This document shows, piece after piece, positions 12,747 through 26,600 of a stretch of DNA of 64,000 nucleotides (positions are counted from its first letter, which is position 1; every line of letters starts with the position of its first letter). Location: positions 168,778 through 232,777 of the forward strand of contig JAURVB010013145.1 of NCBI GenBank assembly GCA_033002965.1, written 5' to 3'. The notes under the pieces were generated by a model. That model had not been told where the DNA came from and did no database searches. It saw only the letters and a list, made by a program, of their open reading frames with translations. Source of the DNA: Piper betle (lineage: Eukaryota > Streptophyta > Magnoliopsida > Piperales > Piperaceae). A program made the position numbers and the translations under genes.

Positions 12747-15700
12747 TTTCAAAAAAATATAGCCCAAGCTAAGCATTTGGGAGTATTACTAAATGATTGA
12801 TCGAGTAAAAATCTTCCCATTCCCTAGCAAATTGAGGGACACTTAGATAGCCTTCAGGTTGAAGAAAGTTTGATTAAGATATATATGAACAAAGCAATGT
12901 GACATGTCAATTGATCGTCATACTTTGGCGTGTGACATTCTTGCCACTAATGAAAGTGTTTTCATGCTAAGCTTACATTTTATGGGCTGAATTTCTAATA
13001 ACCTTATAGCAACAATGCTTGGCTAAAGAGCCTTGCCCTCGGGTTATACATTTATGTTGATCTAATGCACACTTAAACAACTTGATAACTAGAGCAATGT
13101 ACTCGATATCGTCGTCTTTTTAGAATGTCAAGCTAATGTGGGATGAATCATCATCTTGTCAGAGTGGCTATTGCTGCCAACTTTTAAAAAGTACTATTAT
13201 TAATTAGTCCACTTTTATTACTTTTTACAATAGGCTAACGGTCAAAACAAAATACTAATGTTTGAGTATTAATATTATACAACGTTGACGTTTTGACAAA
13301 ATACTTCTTTGTTTGTCATTATTTATTTGCATATGAAGTACTTTCTCATGTGTAAATCACAAATTGTAAATCTCATTGAATCCCAAGGTTGTATGGAATT
13401 TCTGGATGGCACAATTCTATCCCCATCTGTCACGATTGTTAATTCCCTCAAAGAACAAATCATTCAATTAAAAGTTGGATAATTAGTACTCTTCGTCAAG
13501 AAATTTTGTCACAAGTTGGTGGTTTGAACAATATTTTGACGTTCTTGACATGGTTGATTACCTTCACAGTCTTGTAGTTTAATCTGTGAATAGTGATGAT
13601 TTCCAATTTGTAACTTAAATCAAAGGAAATTATCTACTATGTAATCAAAGGTAAGTAATTATACTACCCTACGTTTATACTTGGGTCAAAGTAAATATAT
13701 TTAATCTTCACCAACCCTTAAGTAAAGCTAGCCGAGCTATGGAATCGAGAAAGCTAACCCCTTGTTGATACTGAATTAAGCAACCAATGATTACTTGCGG
13801 CCAAGTGACTAGATTTTTTTCCTAATCTCGATCAACAATATGCATTTCTTAATGTTATCATTATCATTTTTTTCTATTTATTTAAAATTTGAATAACAAC
13901 ACATCATTGCTACTAATGCGCCAGAAAAATCTACAAGGAGAAAGGCTGCTTGTGTTTTTACAATGGCCCTGTAAAGGGAGTTAACCTTCCTCTTGCTTAT
14001 ACTTTCTACTTGTCCAATAGCTTTGTTCATAGATAATTATATCTAGTCTTATATATAGGTAAGTTGCAATTGTAATACACGACAAATATAGTGTTTTTGG
14101 ACATAGTTAGTGGCATCTTTTAAATAGCGTTAGAGCAACTTTTGACCTAGATCTCATCTTTCAAAACTCATAAACGGATCTTAACCTTGAAATTTTATTA
14201 ATCTAGAAAACCGATATGATAGCCTGTAGGTAGTAGGATCTAATAAAATGCCACTCACTACGTCCTATGATATCAATAAAACTCTTATAGAGTCGAGCAG
14301 CAAATCAAGCATAGACGAGTCCTAACATATATATGAGGCAAGCTGTACGTCCTAACTCAGCGAGTTCGATTCTACATGACCTAGCAAATACAGATCACTA
14401 CTCAAACCCTGTATGATGTGTGCGTGCAATGACATGAGACAATCCTCGATGCAGCAAATGACATAGAATGCAAGGGAAAAAAATTAACCACCACATCTCA
14501 CAGCAATCACATCACAACATTATTCACATACATAACATATCACCATCACTGAATAGGATTTGTAAAAATAAATATAGATATCGAAACAAAGGTCTCAGTG
14601 CATTATGAAATAGTTTTCTAGATTCAACACGCGTACTTAATATAGCAAGAGATATCAAAATGTTTGAGAAATTCAGGACAATTTAACAGGGACACCTGAC
14701 ATGCTAATCAAGAATAAGAACTCAGTAAAATTATGAAAGGTAACTTAAGATTTTGGGTCAATTATTTAAACTCAACTACGATGATAATTTCACTGTAGCG
14801 ACATTAAATCCGAAGAAACCAAAGTTCTCGAGCCAAACCCATATCCATGTACATAAATCAAATATTATCATTATTAAAATAATCATATATCATTTCCTCA
14901 ATTATGATAATTAAGTTAATTATTATTTAACTAATTTTTTTAAATTGTGATCATTTCATAACCAAATGCAGCTTAAAATATTATTATTTTAACTATTTAA
15001 TTATTAATCACTTTGGCATGCGAAACGATATCACCAGACACTGCAAAAAAATTATAAGGTTTAAATCTTTTTATAATTTTGACAATTATTACGTAGGTTA
15101 GTTGGCAGATTTCAAAAAATAAAGGCAAACATGAATATTTTATTAGCCGAAAAATAACAATCAATAAAAATCATATTATTATCACAAAATCAACAAAAAA
15201 CTAATAGATCTATATGATAAGATCAAGATCTAATTATCTACATCGTAATCATGAAGATCTACATACAAACATCAAGTTTGTACACAAAAAATAAAGAGAA
15301 CAGAGGAGAAGAGCATACCTCAGCGTGGAAAAGAGAGGAAGGAGGAAGAAGAGGAGGAGGGGAAGAGAAAGGGGGGCTATGGAGGGCTGGACAAAGGCTG
15401 AATGAGGAGGGCGGGATTGCCAAGGGTGGAGGGGAGGAGAGGATGGGGGAAACGAGGAAAAAGAGGGGCTGCTAAAAAGCTGCCCCAACACCAGCGCAAG
15501 GGCGGCCCGGGGGTGCCTTTGTGCTACGTCCAGGTGCAGGCACCCATGTATGCTGGTGCAAAGGCACCGAGGGCACCCTTGAGCCACACACTATGCCGTG
15601 ACAAACAAAATAAGGACAAAAATGGAAAGCGAAGGAAGGGAAAGATGGGGAACGGTTCGGGACGACTTCTAGGGCTCGACTAGGGCTAAGAGGCATACCT

Positions 15701-18700
15701 AAATGCATGCAACATGACTCTAACCGAATGCTCAAATAATGTATGGCATTCACGAAATACGTGCGAACACGGCCCTAAACTACACAAAAATCAAATGAAA
15801 CACAAGCCACTGGCTTGACAATTGGGACCGACATGAATTGTCAACCACAGATATGCCCAATGTCCAAGCCCACAACAACACACAAGTATCTTCCTAGCAC
15901 TAGACTGACTGCATGCTGCTTGGATTGAGCCGACAACAAACCACACATAAAACATTGAGCTGACGGGCCGTGTTTTACAAACGGTCTATGTTTGTCTAAG
16001 AGAACGTGTCATAGATCATGTACATTTATTTGTTAGGAGTTTTTGTAGTTTAGACTGTTCTAGATCATGTAGATTTGTTAGGAGTTTTAGTTGTTTAGAT
16101 GGTCAGCGATTTAAATAAACAAGTAGAAGCTCCTTTATGCATTTTTTCCTACACGGATAAGGAAGTAGGTAATTGGATGTAAGATGGGTATGTAAGTATA
16201 TAAGGATATAAGTGGACGATCTCCTCCTGCTATTTTGCATTCACATCACTTCTCCCTCTCCGTGGTGGCTGCAACGTCAACCTCTTTCTTTCCCCTCTTC
16301 CTTGGATTCCTTGTGGAGAAAACAACTTCGAACTTATTCCTTCAAGTTTTAGCAAGTTTCAATTAAGTTTTCGTCGATTTACAAGAAAGGAGATCAAGGG
16401 CTTGTGTTCTAGAGAAAATCAACAAAATTAAAGGTTAGCAATTGAAACCTAAAAGGTAATTTCATAGAGTTCATGCATGCATATTATGAATTATCATGTT
16501 ATGTGGTTTGTTATATTGAATTATGTATGATTTGATTGTCAGTTCTTGTTTTTATTCAAGTTTCATGGAAAAATAATGTATGATTGTTATTACAAATCTA
16601 AGAACTCAATCTATGATTGGATTTGATGTCATATTTTGATGATAAAAAGTGGTTATCATAATAGTTAAGCAAATTATGAGATAAAATAATAAATTAGGAT
16701 TGTTTGTATGATTTGTGTATGTTTAGATCAAGTTTGTAAACTATATATAAATTACCCACTTAAGAAAAATTATGAGAAATTAGGGTACATCATAATAGAT
16801 TAAAAACCTATTATAACCCATAATTCTATGCATAGAAAGATTGAAAATCCATTTTTGTTTTATTAAAATCGAATAAAAATAGGATGAGAAACAAAGAAAA
16901 GAATTAGAGTTTTTGCCGCAGTGCCATGGCGCTTACTAGTAGGGCCATGGTGCTGTAAAAAATCTGAAGTTGGTGCTCAAGGACGAACGTCGCAGAGCCC
17001 AAAGCCGTAGCTTCCAGTGCCGCAGTGTTGTAGTCCCCTATCTTACTAGTTATTTTGATATTTAATCACAGTTATGACTTATTCATGATTAGTTAATGAT
17101 TGTTCGATGCTTCTATAACGTAGTATACATATTATATGTGTTGTTTGCATATGCTATGAGCACCATGTCCATGTCATATTATGTCATATCAAGTAGGCAT
17201 AAGTAAGCTAGTTTGTACGTTAATATAGCAGTATATTATTATTCAGACTAGAAAGCTGAGCAGTTGAGCGACTAGAAACTCAGAGCTTTGTGGCAATCCA
17301 AATCCATTTAATCATATTTAAAGAGTTTTATGATCTCTGGTATGTCAATGCTTAAACAGATTAATCAAATCATGATTAGACGTATTAATGTTTATATGTT
17401 TACATATTATGTTAAAGTAAGCAAGATAAAACGAAAATGCTCGATTTTAGATTTTATGCACGTTAAGTTAAAGTAATGACAAGTCCTAGGCTTAGCAATC
17501 ATAATACGCTATTCATGTGCTAAGTCAAAATAATAGTGGGTCTAAGCTTAATAAAATCACATTTTTCACAAGTTAAGTCAAAACAACAGCAGGGCCTAAG
17601 CTTAACAATTTGTTTTTATAATTTATCAAGTTCAAGTAAACAACCTAGTAAATGTGTTAGGTCATTACCCTCAGTGCATTACCCTTAGGCATGGTCTGAT
17701 GAAGGTTAAGACTATTGTCTTGATAGCGCTAGTAATCATTAGTGGTTCCTTACATATATAGGTCTTGGTGGTGACCCATTGTCAAGAACTTTAGAGTGAA
17801 AATGTTAAATTCCACCCTGCTATAAAGGTAAGCTACCTAAATATAGAGAAGAACCACATAACTACTAAGTTCAAGTCAGGAATTAAGTAAGATGTTTTTG
17901 TGTTTTTTGTGTGTTTCTATATTTTTTTACAAAGGCTGGGTAATAAAGATAGTGTGTGTTTAAACTTAAGGCCACAAAGGTTGAACCATGGTTAACGAGT
18001 TTTAGGGTGACAACGGTTGAGTCGTAGTCAAGTTTAAAGGTTATAAAGATGAATCATAATTAACTAGACTAAAAGTCACAAAGGTTACGCCATAATTAAA
18101 TTAGTAAGCACCAAAGGTTGGCATAAGTAGATGTCTTACTAAATTACAAAGGTCGAACTTAAGGAGTTGTTATTAAAATGGTTTAGAACTACCAAAGTTT
18201 AGCTAAAACATGAAATTGATGATTATATTTTCATGTTAAAAATATGCTTTATAAATCTATAATATGATCAAGTAATTCAAGTTATAGAGGTAAAAGTGAT
18301 GTATGCTATGTTAACAATCAGTTATATGCAAGTAAAATACTATTAAGTTTCAGTTATGTTACGTTATGAATGTTATGTCTATGAATGATGCTTATGTAAG
18401 TAGAGTAGCTGTTTAATCATTATTTTTCTTACTTTTCACGCTCATTCTATTTTTCTTACTTTTCACGCTCATTCTAAGACTCAGTATTGTATTAATTGGT
18501 CAATGAACATATTTCCATGTATGCATCTTAATTTTAATTTTATGTGGATACAAATGTTGATCCGACTCATTAAATTTATTTTGTTGTATATATATATATA
18601 TATATATTATGCATATTCGTTGTAGATGACACTGGTGATAACCCTAATTTATGTATTAAACATGGCATTGTCACTCTTAATTGTACAATACTTATCATCT

Positions 18701-18850
18701 ACCATTTCCCAATTAAATTACAGTTCTCCAATCAAGCATAAATCTTACTCATTCAATTTGTAAAATTTTGAACTTAAATTGTCAGCACTTCTAACTGTTT
18801 CGCGAAGTCCACTCAGAATAGTTCCAACTTTCTAATAATCAGAAGTCCTA
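12747..18850. other. Intergenic, LTR-derived noncoding DNA
   Basis: No gene was found. A GC-rich block at about 15300-15680, surrounded by strings typical of Gypsy LTRs, suggests decayed LTR material, but no LTR ends or target duplication could be fixed. Near 16010-16110 a segment of about 45 bp (TAGATCATGTA...TTAGGAGTTT) occurs twice. 16200-16420 resembles an LTR transcript leader (pyrimidine-rich). A short (TA)n tract lies at 18587-18608. Confidence 0.4.
18421..18475. repeat. Two-copy 27-bp tandem repeat
   Basis: The unit containing TTTTTCTTACTTTTCACGCT occurs twice in direct succession with a 27-bp period and no visible mismatch. Confidence 0.85.
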
Positions 18851-19169
18851 CAAAATGAGGTCGAATTCACAGAGAGAAATAGAAAAAGCATCAATGAAAA
18901 CTCGGAAGGCATTCAACAAGGACTTGCATAACAGCTATGTAATACATACGGCACAGTCATGTCCTACCTCGCATATAGTCTACTCTTGCCATCATAATCC
19001 TCAGCAGATGGCTATTCGAAGCATATTGATGCAGGGAAGTAATAGGCGCTCTACAAGAAAGTCCTGAATCCCAATTATTATATATGGTCTAGAGATGATG
19101 ATCAGTTGTTATTAGTGTGATCTATATAAGGGGTCAAGATGAGTCGACGAATGACAACCAAAGGTGCCT

Positions 19170-22100
19170 TCATGGAGTAGCAACATTTTCTTTGGCAAGA
19201 GGGGCAATCTCATCCGCATCTTCAATTCCAGGAGTAGAGCCAGCAACCTCCAGACTCAGCAACAGTTGTTCCCATTTCTTGGCAGGGCCCTGTATTACAA
19301 ACAGTGTTATTATGCAATGTAAAAATGCTCTAGTGGAGAAGAGCTAAGAAATTTCTACTTGCCTTCCATGACAGTTCTTGGGCCATGCAGTTCTTCACCA
19401 TCTCTGCATACGCCAGTGTTCCATACACAGCAAGCGCCCTCTTGACACCAGTTACAATTGCAGCCACATCAGCAGGTTCGACAATATCACACTGACATAG
19501 CAAACAAATGTGAGATTAGTATCCCTTCATGAAGCCATAGAACAAAAACATTCCATTATATGAACAATGATCAGTTTTAGCAAAAGAACAGTGCTTACAT
19601 CAACGCCAAAAGCACCCATATGGAAACCAGTATAACCATCCTTCACCGTGTCAACAAGCCCACCAGTTGATGCACAGATTGGAAGCTAGAAAGTAACACA
19701 AGCAAATGTTAATAGTTTAAATTAGGGAGAGAAAAGAACTAAAGACGTCCAAGCATTTTCAACTAAATTTCCATCAAAGTTCAAAAAATGCATCTAGGTA
19801 TAATATGGATCCATTACCGTGCCGCATCGCATAGCATGCAACTGAATCAGACCACAAGGTTCAAATCTGCTTGGAACCAGCATATAGTCGGCTCCAGTTG
19901 TTATCATATGAGCAAGGGGAACGTTGAATTTTGCCACGCCTCTTGCCTTGTCTGGATATAGTGTCTCCAACTCTTCAAGTTGCTTCTCCAAGCGCTTCTT
20001 GCCAGTACCCTTCAATAAGAACAACTTATTAGGAAGAGGCAAAAAAATTGTATTGCTTCTAAGTACTACCACAGGAATCACTTACAAGAACAACTATCTG
20101 AACATTCTCTTTCATTAACTCAGGAATAGCAGCTGCAAGAATATCTGAACCTTTCTGTTCTTCCAACCTTCCAATAAATCCAATGAGAGGAACATCAGGC
20201 AATTGCGGTAAGCCTAGTTCACATTGCAGAGCTTGCTTCAAGACAGGCTTGGCATCAAGCACCTATGATTAACCATCTCATTAATACTTGCAAATAATAT
20301 ACACCGACAAAAAATTGAGATTTAAGTGAAGTTCTCACAGTTGTCTCATCATAATTGACAGCAATGTATTTGTCTGTCAATGGGTTCCACTCCTGAACAT
20401 CCATTCCATTAGCAATTCCAGATACGGTTTTCAATCGACCAATCGTATGCAGCTCCACACCTCTTGCAATATCCGAAAGAATTTCTAGTGCATAATTAGG
20501 GCTCACTGTCACAAGCCTGTCACACTCAAGCATCCCAGCTTTCATGAAGTTGATTTTCCTCCCTTTGACTGGCTTGTCATAACTAAAAACAAACACATAA
20601 CAAAAGGCTAGATAAAATGTTCCATTAGCAATTTAATTTATAACGTAAAAACATTTTCTTAAGACCAGATACGTACCCATCAATGAAATCAAAGGAACTT
20701 TTAAATGTCTCTGGAAGGTTTAGAAGAGCAAAATCTGAAAATGCAAACCGACCTTGGTACGCAATATTGTGAATGCAGAAGGCAACCTGATGTCATTAAT
20801 GAACTTATAAGGGCTTGAAAATTTTTCGAAGGTTTGAAAATGCACATCAATATGTTGACAATCTTACCTTAGCATTCTTATAGATTCCATGAGATTGGTA
20901 CATAGACTTCAAGAAGCAAGGAAGAAGTGCAGTGTGCCAATCATTTGCAACAAAAACAACATCTTCACCTAAAATTAAGAAAATATATTCGTAACTTAAG
21001 AGTTTATGATTGAAGCAAAATGGATTAAATGCCAAAGCCTTCATACCATATGGTCCAGAGAAATATGGATTGCTGTCAAGATTCAGAACTCGAGGTGCCT
21101 CCAATGCTGCCTGAAGCCCAACAAATTCAGAAGAAAATACGTTGTGATGCTCTCTAAAAGTTAAGTAGCAAGCCATGAATCAACTAAAATAAAAATTGGA
21201 GCTCTTACTTGACACAACAAACTGAACCTTAACAAATTGTCAGAATAATCTTCTCCAGTTATTGGACCATAAAGTTTCCCTCCCGTTTTCCCCCACACCT
21301 GCAACATAGTTATACTTGGTAAAGAAAGAGTGGAGCAAGCTTGATTTTAACTTGAATGGAAATTCAGATGAACTCAGCAAACACGTAAAAACTAAGTTAA
21401 AAGCCCATTTGAAAAATGAAGCAAGAAATTCCGCTGATTGACCTTCTCAAGAAAAATTGGATGATCAACAAATACACGATCAACGCCTCTCTTGTGACAA
21501 TGGAAGAATCTGACAGTCTCAGTTCTATCTCCAACAGGTAACTGAAAAAAATAACTCAAATTGATTAACACAGAATATGTTCAAAATTTACAATTCCAAC
21601 ATAATTCACATACTACCTCCACAAGAACACCTGTATCCCAAGCATCTTTATACTGGTCATATCGTGGAACAACTGTCATGACACGGTTTCCTCTTGCCTA
21701 AACATAGACATAAGTATATACTTTAGTGTTAATGTTGGGTAAATTTTTTGTTCATATAGTTCAAACTAAAACCACATAACAAGGTAGCCTGATGCATAAA
21801 AGTTTTTTCATGAGCAACATCATCCGAGAAATGTTCAAACCACCAGAAAATATCTGTTGTAACACCATACTCTTTATTCTAGAAAAGGCTGATTGCATAA
21901 CTCAAATCTATCAATCATTAAGTCACGGATGCCAAAACTAAAATTATAGGTTAGAAAAAACTAAAAACCAATAAGGTTTGATATTTACAGCCAATGCAGG
22001 TGGAAGGCCAGCAAGAACATCACCGAGGCCACCAGTCTTGCACCATGGAGAGCATTCAGCCCCAGCAAAACAAATATTCATCCCAACTGAGCAAACTACA

Positions 22101-22342
22101 ATCAGCCCACATCTCTGAGCCTTCTCTAGCTTCAATCCCTTGCCTTTCTGCTGTTTGGCAGATTGCTTTGCAGGAGCCCGCAGACTCAGCAAGTCGACAT
22201 TGTTCAGAGATCTCAACCCATGATAAGACACGGTTCGATTTTCCAGATTATGAACCCCATTTCTGATGAAAATCTTTGCCTCAGAATCGCAGGTAGTTTG
22301 TGCACTTCTGGAAATGAAATGGGATGCAGCTACGGTGGCCAT
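19170..22342 (-). CDS. GBSS1: Granule-bound starch synthase (Waxy type), 13 coding exons
   Basis: Exons (high to low): 22342-21989, 21697-21617, 21541-21443, 21298-21209, 21110-21047, 20968-20868, 20786-20677, 20582-20339, 20262-20086, 20009-19818, 19685-19599, 19491-19363, 19289-19170. They give 615 residues, the usual size. All phases close. Thirteen coding exons behind a noncoding leader exon matches the Waxy layout of cereals. Residues 1 to about 85 look like a plastid transit peptide (Ser/Arg/Lys-rich, few acids). The GT5 N-lobe starts with [15 protein letters not shown], which binds ADP-glucose, is at 102-106; the C-lobe has STGGL at 510-514; the tail [10 protein letters not shown] is typical of GBSS. 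The enzyme elongates amylose on the starch granule. The last intron has a GC donor (AAG|GCAAGT). Two cysteines flank the KTGGL loop (CSPWC), which is unusual. No break was seen. A GBSSII-type paralogue is possible. Confidence 0.95.
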
Positions 22343-23235
22343 AAGTCAGGATTATCCTGGAAATGGCACAAGCATATCATGTAGGCGCAAAAGCTATTAA
22401 AAGATGCTAATAGCAGAGTAACCATAATCAGTTTGTGCATCTACAGAACGTGTTTACCACATAAAAACAATGCACGGTGCTATAGCAGATAATTTTATGG
22501 TTATTTTAAATTTTTTTATTGGCCATAACAATCTGATTTATACCATCTATATTTCCAAAGTAACAGAAAAATTCAGAATATTTTAAACATAAGCATCAGC
22601 TATCTTGGGTTTTTTTTCCCAAACGTATTAGCCACAATATATTAAAGAACATAAAAATACGAACAAGGATTTAAAGTACAATCTTCAAACAGGGCCCAAG
22701 ACCGGCAGAAAATTAGAAACAAAACCAAAAAAGATGCCACTTTTATTCAGAATACAGAGGACATAGTAAAAACTTTAGTGCTACGGACATGCCTCCTTTA
22801 GCTAGTTCTGATCAAAAGGATGACAAAAAGTGAGTTTCAAAAAGAAACAGCAAAAATCACTCAAATCCATGATCGAATTAAAAAGTAAAAGCTTTCCCGC
22901 ATATTCAATAGATTCCATTTTGGCAAAGACGATTGCATGCAAGTTGCAACAGAGTAGATAAAATAAAATAACCCAAAAGTAACAAGCCTCTGATACATAA
23001 AATCAATTAAACATTAACAGTTAAAAACAAAAAGAATAACAAAAACACTCTTACAGCAAACCCGTCGATCACCAACCTACAAAAACTAAACAACCCTCAC
23101 AACCCCATTCAACCCCTTACGCCATCATCAAATCACAACCCAAAAACCAAACAATCAACACAACACCGCCCATCAAAGGAGCCCGGTCACACAGGGACAC
23201 TCACCTCCAGCACACTTGAGATCTTACTCAAATCT
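22343..23235 (-). other. GBSS 5' untranslated exon and leader intron
   Basis: An acceptor (CATTTCCAG) lies at 22357, leaving 14 bases before the start codon. Upstream, CTGGAG|GTGAGT at 23205/23204 is a strong donor, giving an 848-bp leader intron. A first intron in the 5' leader is a known feature of Waxy genes. The leader exon would be short (about 23235-23205) if the TATA box at 23268-23262 is used. This is inferred from splice signals only. Confidence 0.6.
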
Positions 23236-23640
23236 CCTCCACCAAACAATCAACAACTCAAATATATAACCAAAATAAATAAATAAAAACAGTCAGAAGA
23301 GAAACACGGGGAAGAAATGGACCATACCGACTCCCCCAAGAAGATAGAGATTAGAGAGGGAAAGAGAGAGAGGTGTGGGAGGTGCACTCCGACTCCCCCA
23401 AGAAGAGCTTGCACTCCGACTCTCGGCGAGGTGCAAGCCAGACCGGGCCAGACCCATTTGTAGGCGACAATTCCACGTGGAATTTTGTTAGTGGTTGGGA
23501 CCGGCCCGGATTTTCTTGCGCCTCCAGATCGGTTGTGCGGTTGCGAGCCCGAAGGGAGTGCGGGGCCCGCACGAATGGGGCAGGTCTGACGACTTTTTTT
23601 GGGGATTCGCCGTCGGTGCCCTGCCACGTGGGATGTGTGG
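23236..23640 (-). promoter_or_regulatory. GBSS promoter with TATA box and two G-boxes
   Basis: On the minus strand TATATAT lies at 23268-23262, about 60 bases before the leader donor. Two CACGTG cores lie upstream: 23474-23479, within the palindrome ATTCCACGTGGAAT, and 23625-23630. CACGTG is bound by plant bZIP and bHLH factors. The 23320-23640 block is GC-rich against AT-rich neighbours and contains the duplicated string CGACTCCCCCAAGAAGA (near 23329 and 23390) plus a partial third copy near 23416. Confidence 0.5.
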
Positions 23641-26600
23641 GCCATTTCTGAATTTTTGGATTTAGTCGATGGAGCTTTTGTGAATTATTTTTTGTGAAAA
23701 AATTAAAATACGTTTTTTAAAATAAATAAATAAATAATAAGAATGATGAACGGTGGGCTGGTGCTTTCTTTGTGTAGTGGGGCCTACAGCCACGGTTGGG
23801 AAACACTGAAATTATTTCATTTTGAAATTCACGCGTTAGTTGTTATTTTTCACCGCTCTATTCAATTTTTTGAATCCTATGTTGCAAAATCAAAAAGAAA
23901 ATTTTTACAATTAAAAAATTGTTTGAATACATTATTTACAAAAAGAGAACAAGCTTTAAACAAGAAATTTGATTTGAATAGCCACTAATGAATTATATAT
24001 TAAAAAAATGAGATGATTAGTCAAGCCTATAATATATAGGTTTACATTGTTCTCTATCTTGGCCTCCTTTGGTTAATTGATAATAGAGTATTTGGTTGAA
24101 ATAGGGGTTGAACCCTTTATATTTTCTTCAAACCTTCAAACATAACTATCTAGTATTTATAATCGTTAAACGTTACTTTGTGAACTTTGTTACTTTTATA
24201 ATTGTAACAAAAGGAATTTTTTAATAATTTTTAAAAAATTTATATACATTTTTTATTACATCCAGACGCCTTATAATTATTTTAATACATTGGGCTCTAG
24301 GTTTTTATAATGGTTTATCAATTATAAAATATGATATCTGGTGTTCTAAAATTTAAGAGCCATAAGTACTTGAAAATGAGTAGAAGCTGTGATTAAAAAA
24401 AAGGTACAAAATTGGAGCAATAGCTACTTAGAGTTAACACATCAGGCTAATATATATACTTTGCAAAATTTTCTACGAGATGAGTTGTAAACCTCAAAAA
24501 ACGATTAATTATTTTGAATACATTGATAACTAATAACATGGCTTTTAATGGTTTAAAAAAATACTCTTCAGACTAGAGTTGTGTACAGTTTTACGAGAAA
24601 ATTAAAGAAAATGAGACGATTGAAGTGAGTCAGTGACATTGTTTTCCACCATTTGTCTTTTTGTTTCCTGGCATTTTCTGTATTATTATATGTCTAATAA
24701 TTGTGGGCCAATGTATCATATTTAACCTTGGAAAATTTTTAATCATTGTTCGATTTAGTTGCACCCTAAACACGTCTAAAAATGCAAATAAATAAATAAA
24801 TAAAAATTTACAGGCATAGTATGTGAATATTCCGATATAAAAAAGCATTCATTTGGAAATACCCACTAGGTAAAACTTGATATTCACCTGCAATTGCCCA
24901 TACGTGCTTAGGGCATAACTAAATCGGACATATTTAACAAAAATTCCTTGAACTTTGCCGACACCCAACCCCCAGCTGTCCATTCTCGTTTTACAAATGA
25001 AAATGAACGTACTCTTCATGGCAGCAGATTCCCTTCCAACGGAGGGAAATTGCACACCTGAGCGGCGCATAATAGTTTGCAGTGACCCATATGGCCCAGA
25101 AAATGCATACAATAATTCTCGTGGGAGCCTTTTCTTCTTGTCCGGGAGTGTAGTTGCTCTTCCACTGGTAATCCAGCCATGAAAAGATCTTGCATTGCTA
25201 TTAACCACCAATATTTTGATGTGATAGCATCTCCAAGCTCGCAATCTTCTTCTCTGTGATTTTTACTCCTTTGTTTATCTTTCTTTTCCCCCAAAATCTG
25301 TTTATCATTATCCTCAAAAAAATCACTTTGCAAGTCTGGTTATTTTTTTTTAATTGGCATTTTTGTTGCTCTCTAGAAATGCAGCTTCGGCCCAAGTATT
25401 TCCAGAATACTTATTTGGCAGTTAATGAACAAGTGGGCCGGTAAAAACCCTTTGGCCCAATACCACAAATTAAGAGCAATACCTGCATGGCTCTAAGCCC
25501 TAAAAAATGCCCACAAGATACAACAGCAGGACTCTTTGAAACTCCATTCACAGTTTGAAGCAACTACATGGCCTCTTCATTTTACCCCTTCTGTTTTGAA
25601 AAGCAACATTTCTCCTTTATCTTAATTTCCCCCACTTTTACAACAGACACGGGGCTTCAACTCATTTGATTTACCAATTTACTGACCATTCTAAATTAAA
25701 TAGAACAAACTGTATAATAAAGTTAGTAATTAAATAACTTGGTTAATTTAACCGAACGACTTTAAATGTCAGCGATAGTATTAAAAGGCTCTAACGTAAG
25801 CGATTTACTGATTTAATTGAATATAATTTAGTTATTTTATATACAATTATAAAATTCATTTCTATCACTACATTAATCATGATACTTTAATTGTTAAGTA
25901 CCACTTTGATGAATTAACTTAATTTTGATTATTTACTTGTTTCTTAATTTGTAATATTAGATTATCATAGTTTGGATGATTAGAACATTTTTATTTTGTG
26001 AGTGAAAAAGTGTCTTGGAGAACTATAACTTTTCATCAACTTTATATTATTAGGTTTATGATATACAAGTGGTGAAAATTTTGAAAGGGCTATATAGGAA
26101 AGAGCTAATTGAGATCACAAATCAAATTATTAGATCTCAACAAACTTAAACCTTTTCAAAGATCACATGAATGGACATTAAGCGTAAGTGATTTAAGCAC
26201 AAATAAATGATGCTTAAGGCAATCAAAATAATATGTAAGGCAAGTTAGCACAAGTTCAAACTTATAAACATATTTACTTTATCGAATCAATTAAATCATA
26301 CAAGCCTCTAGGTGGCTTGGACTTTGTTCACTTAATTCTCTAAAGAAGAAAAATCAAGCACAAGAGAATTAAGTGAAGTGTGCAAAAATATAAACGAAAT
26401 AAGAACAAACACACAAAGAGGAAGGGAGAAGAAACAAAGACAAGAGAATTTTTAAAGAAGTTATGAACTCCTATTTTAACCTACTAAATCCTTTGGAAGT
26501 GCAGGCTTTCTTCGCTTCACTATGATAACTAACTTATAGCAACCACAAACCCTAATTCACAAGCACCAAGTGCTAAGAAATCTTGCAACCGTCAAACCTT

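Noticed and set aside
14071..14510. Small LTR bounded by GCAAT (TGTAATACAC...CTCACA)
   Set aside because: The right-hand CTCACA does not look like an LTR end and there is no primer site or polypurine context, so the match is probably chance.
24849..25333. 131- and 105-codon minus-strand frames
   Set aside because: They overlap each other, neither has recognisable motifs, and splice or promoter context is absent.
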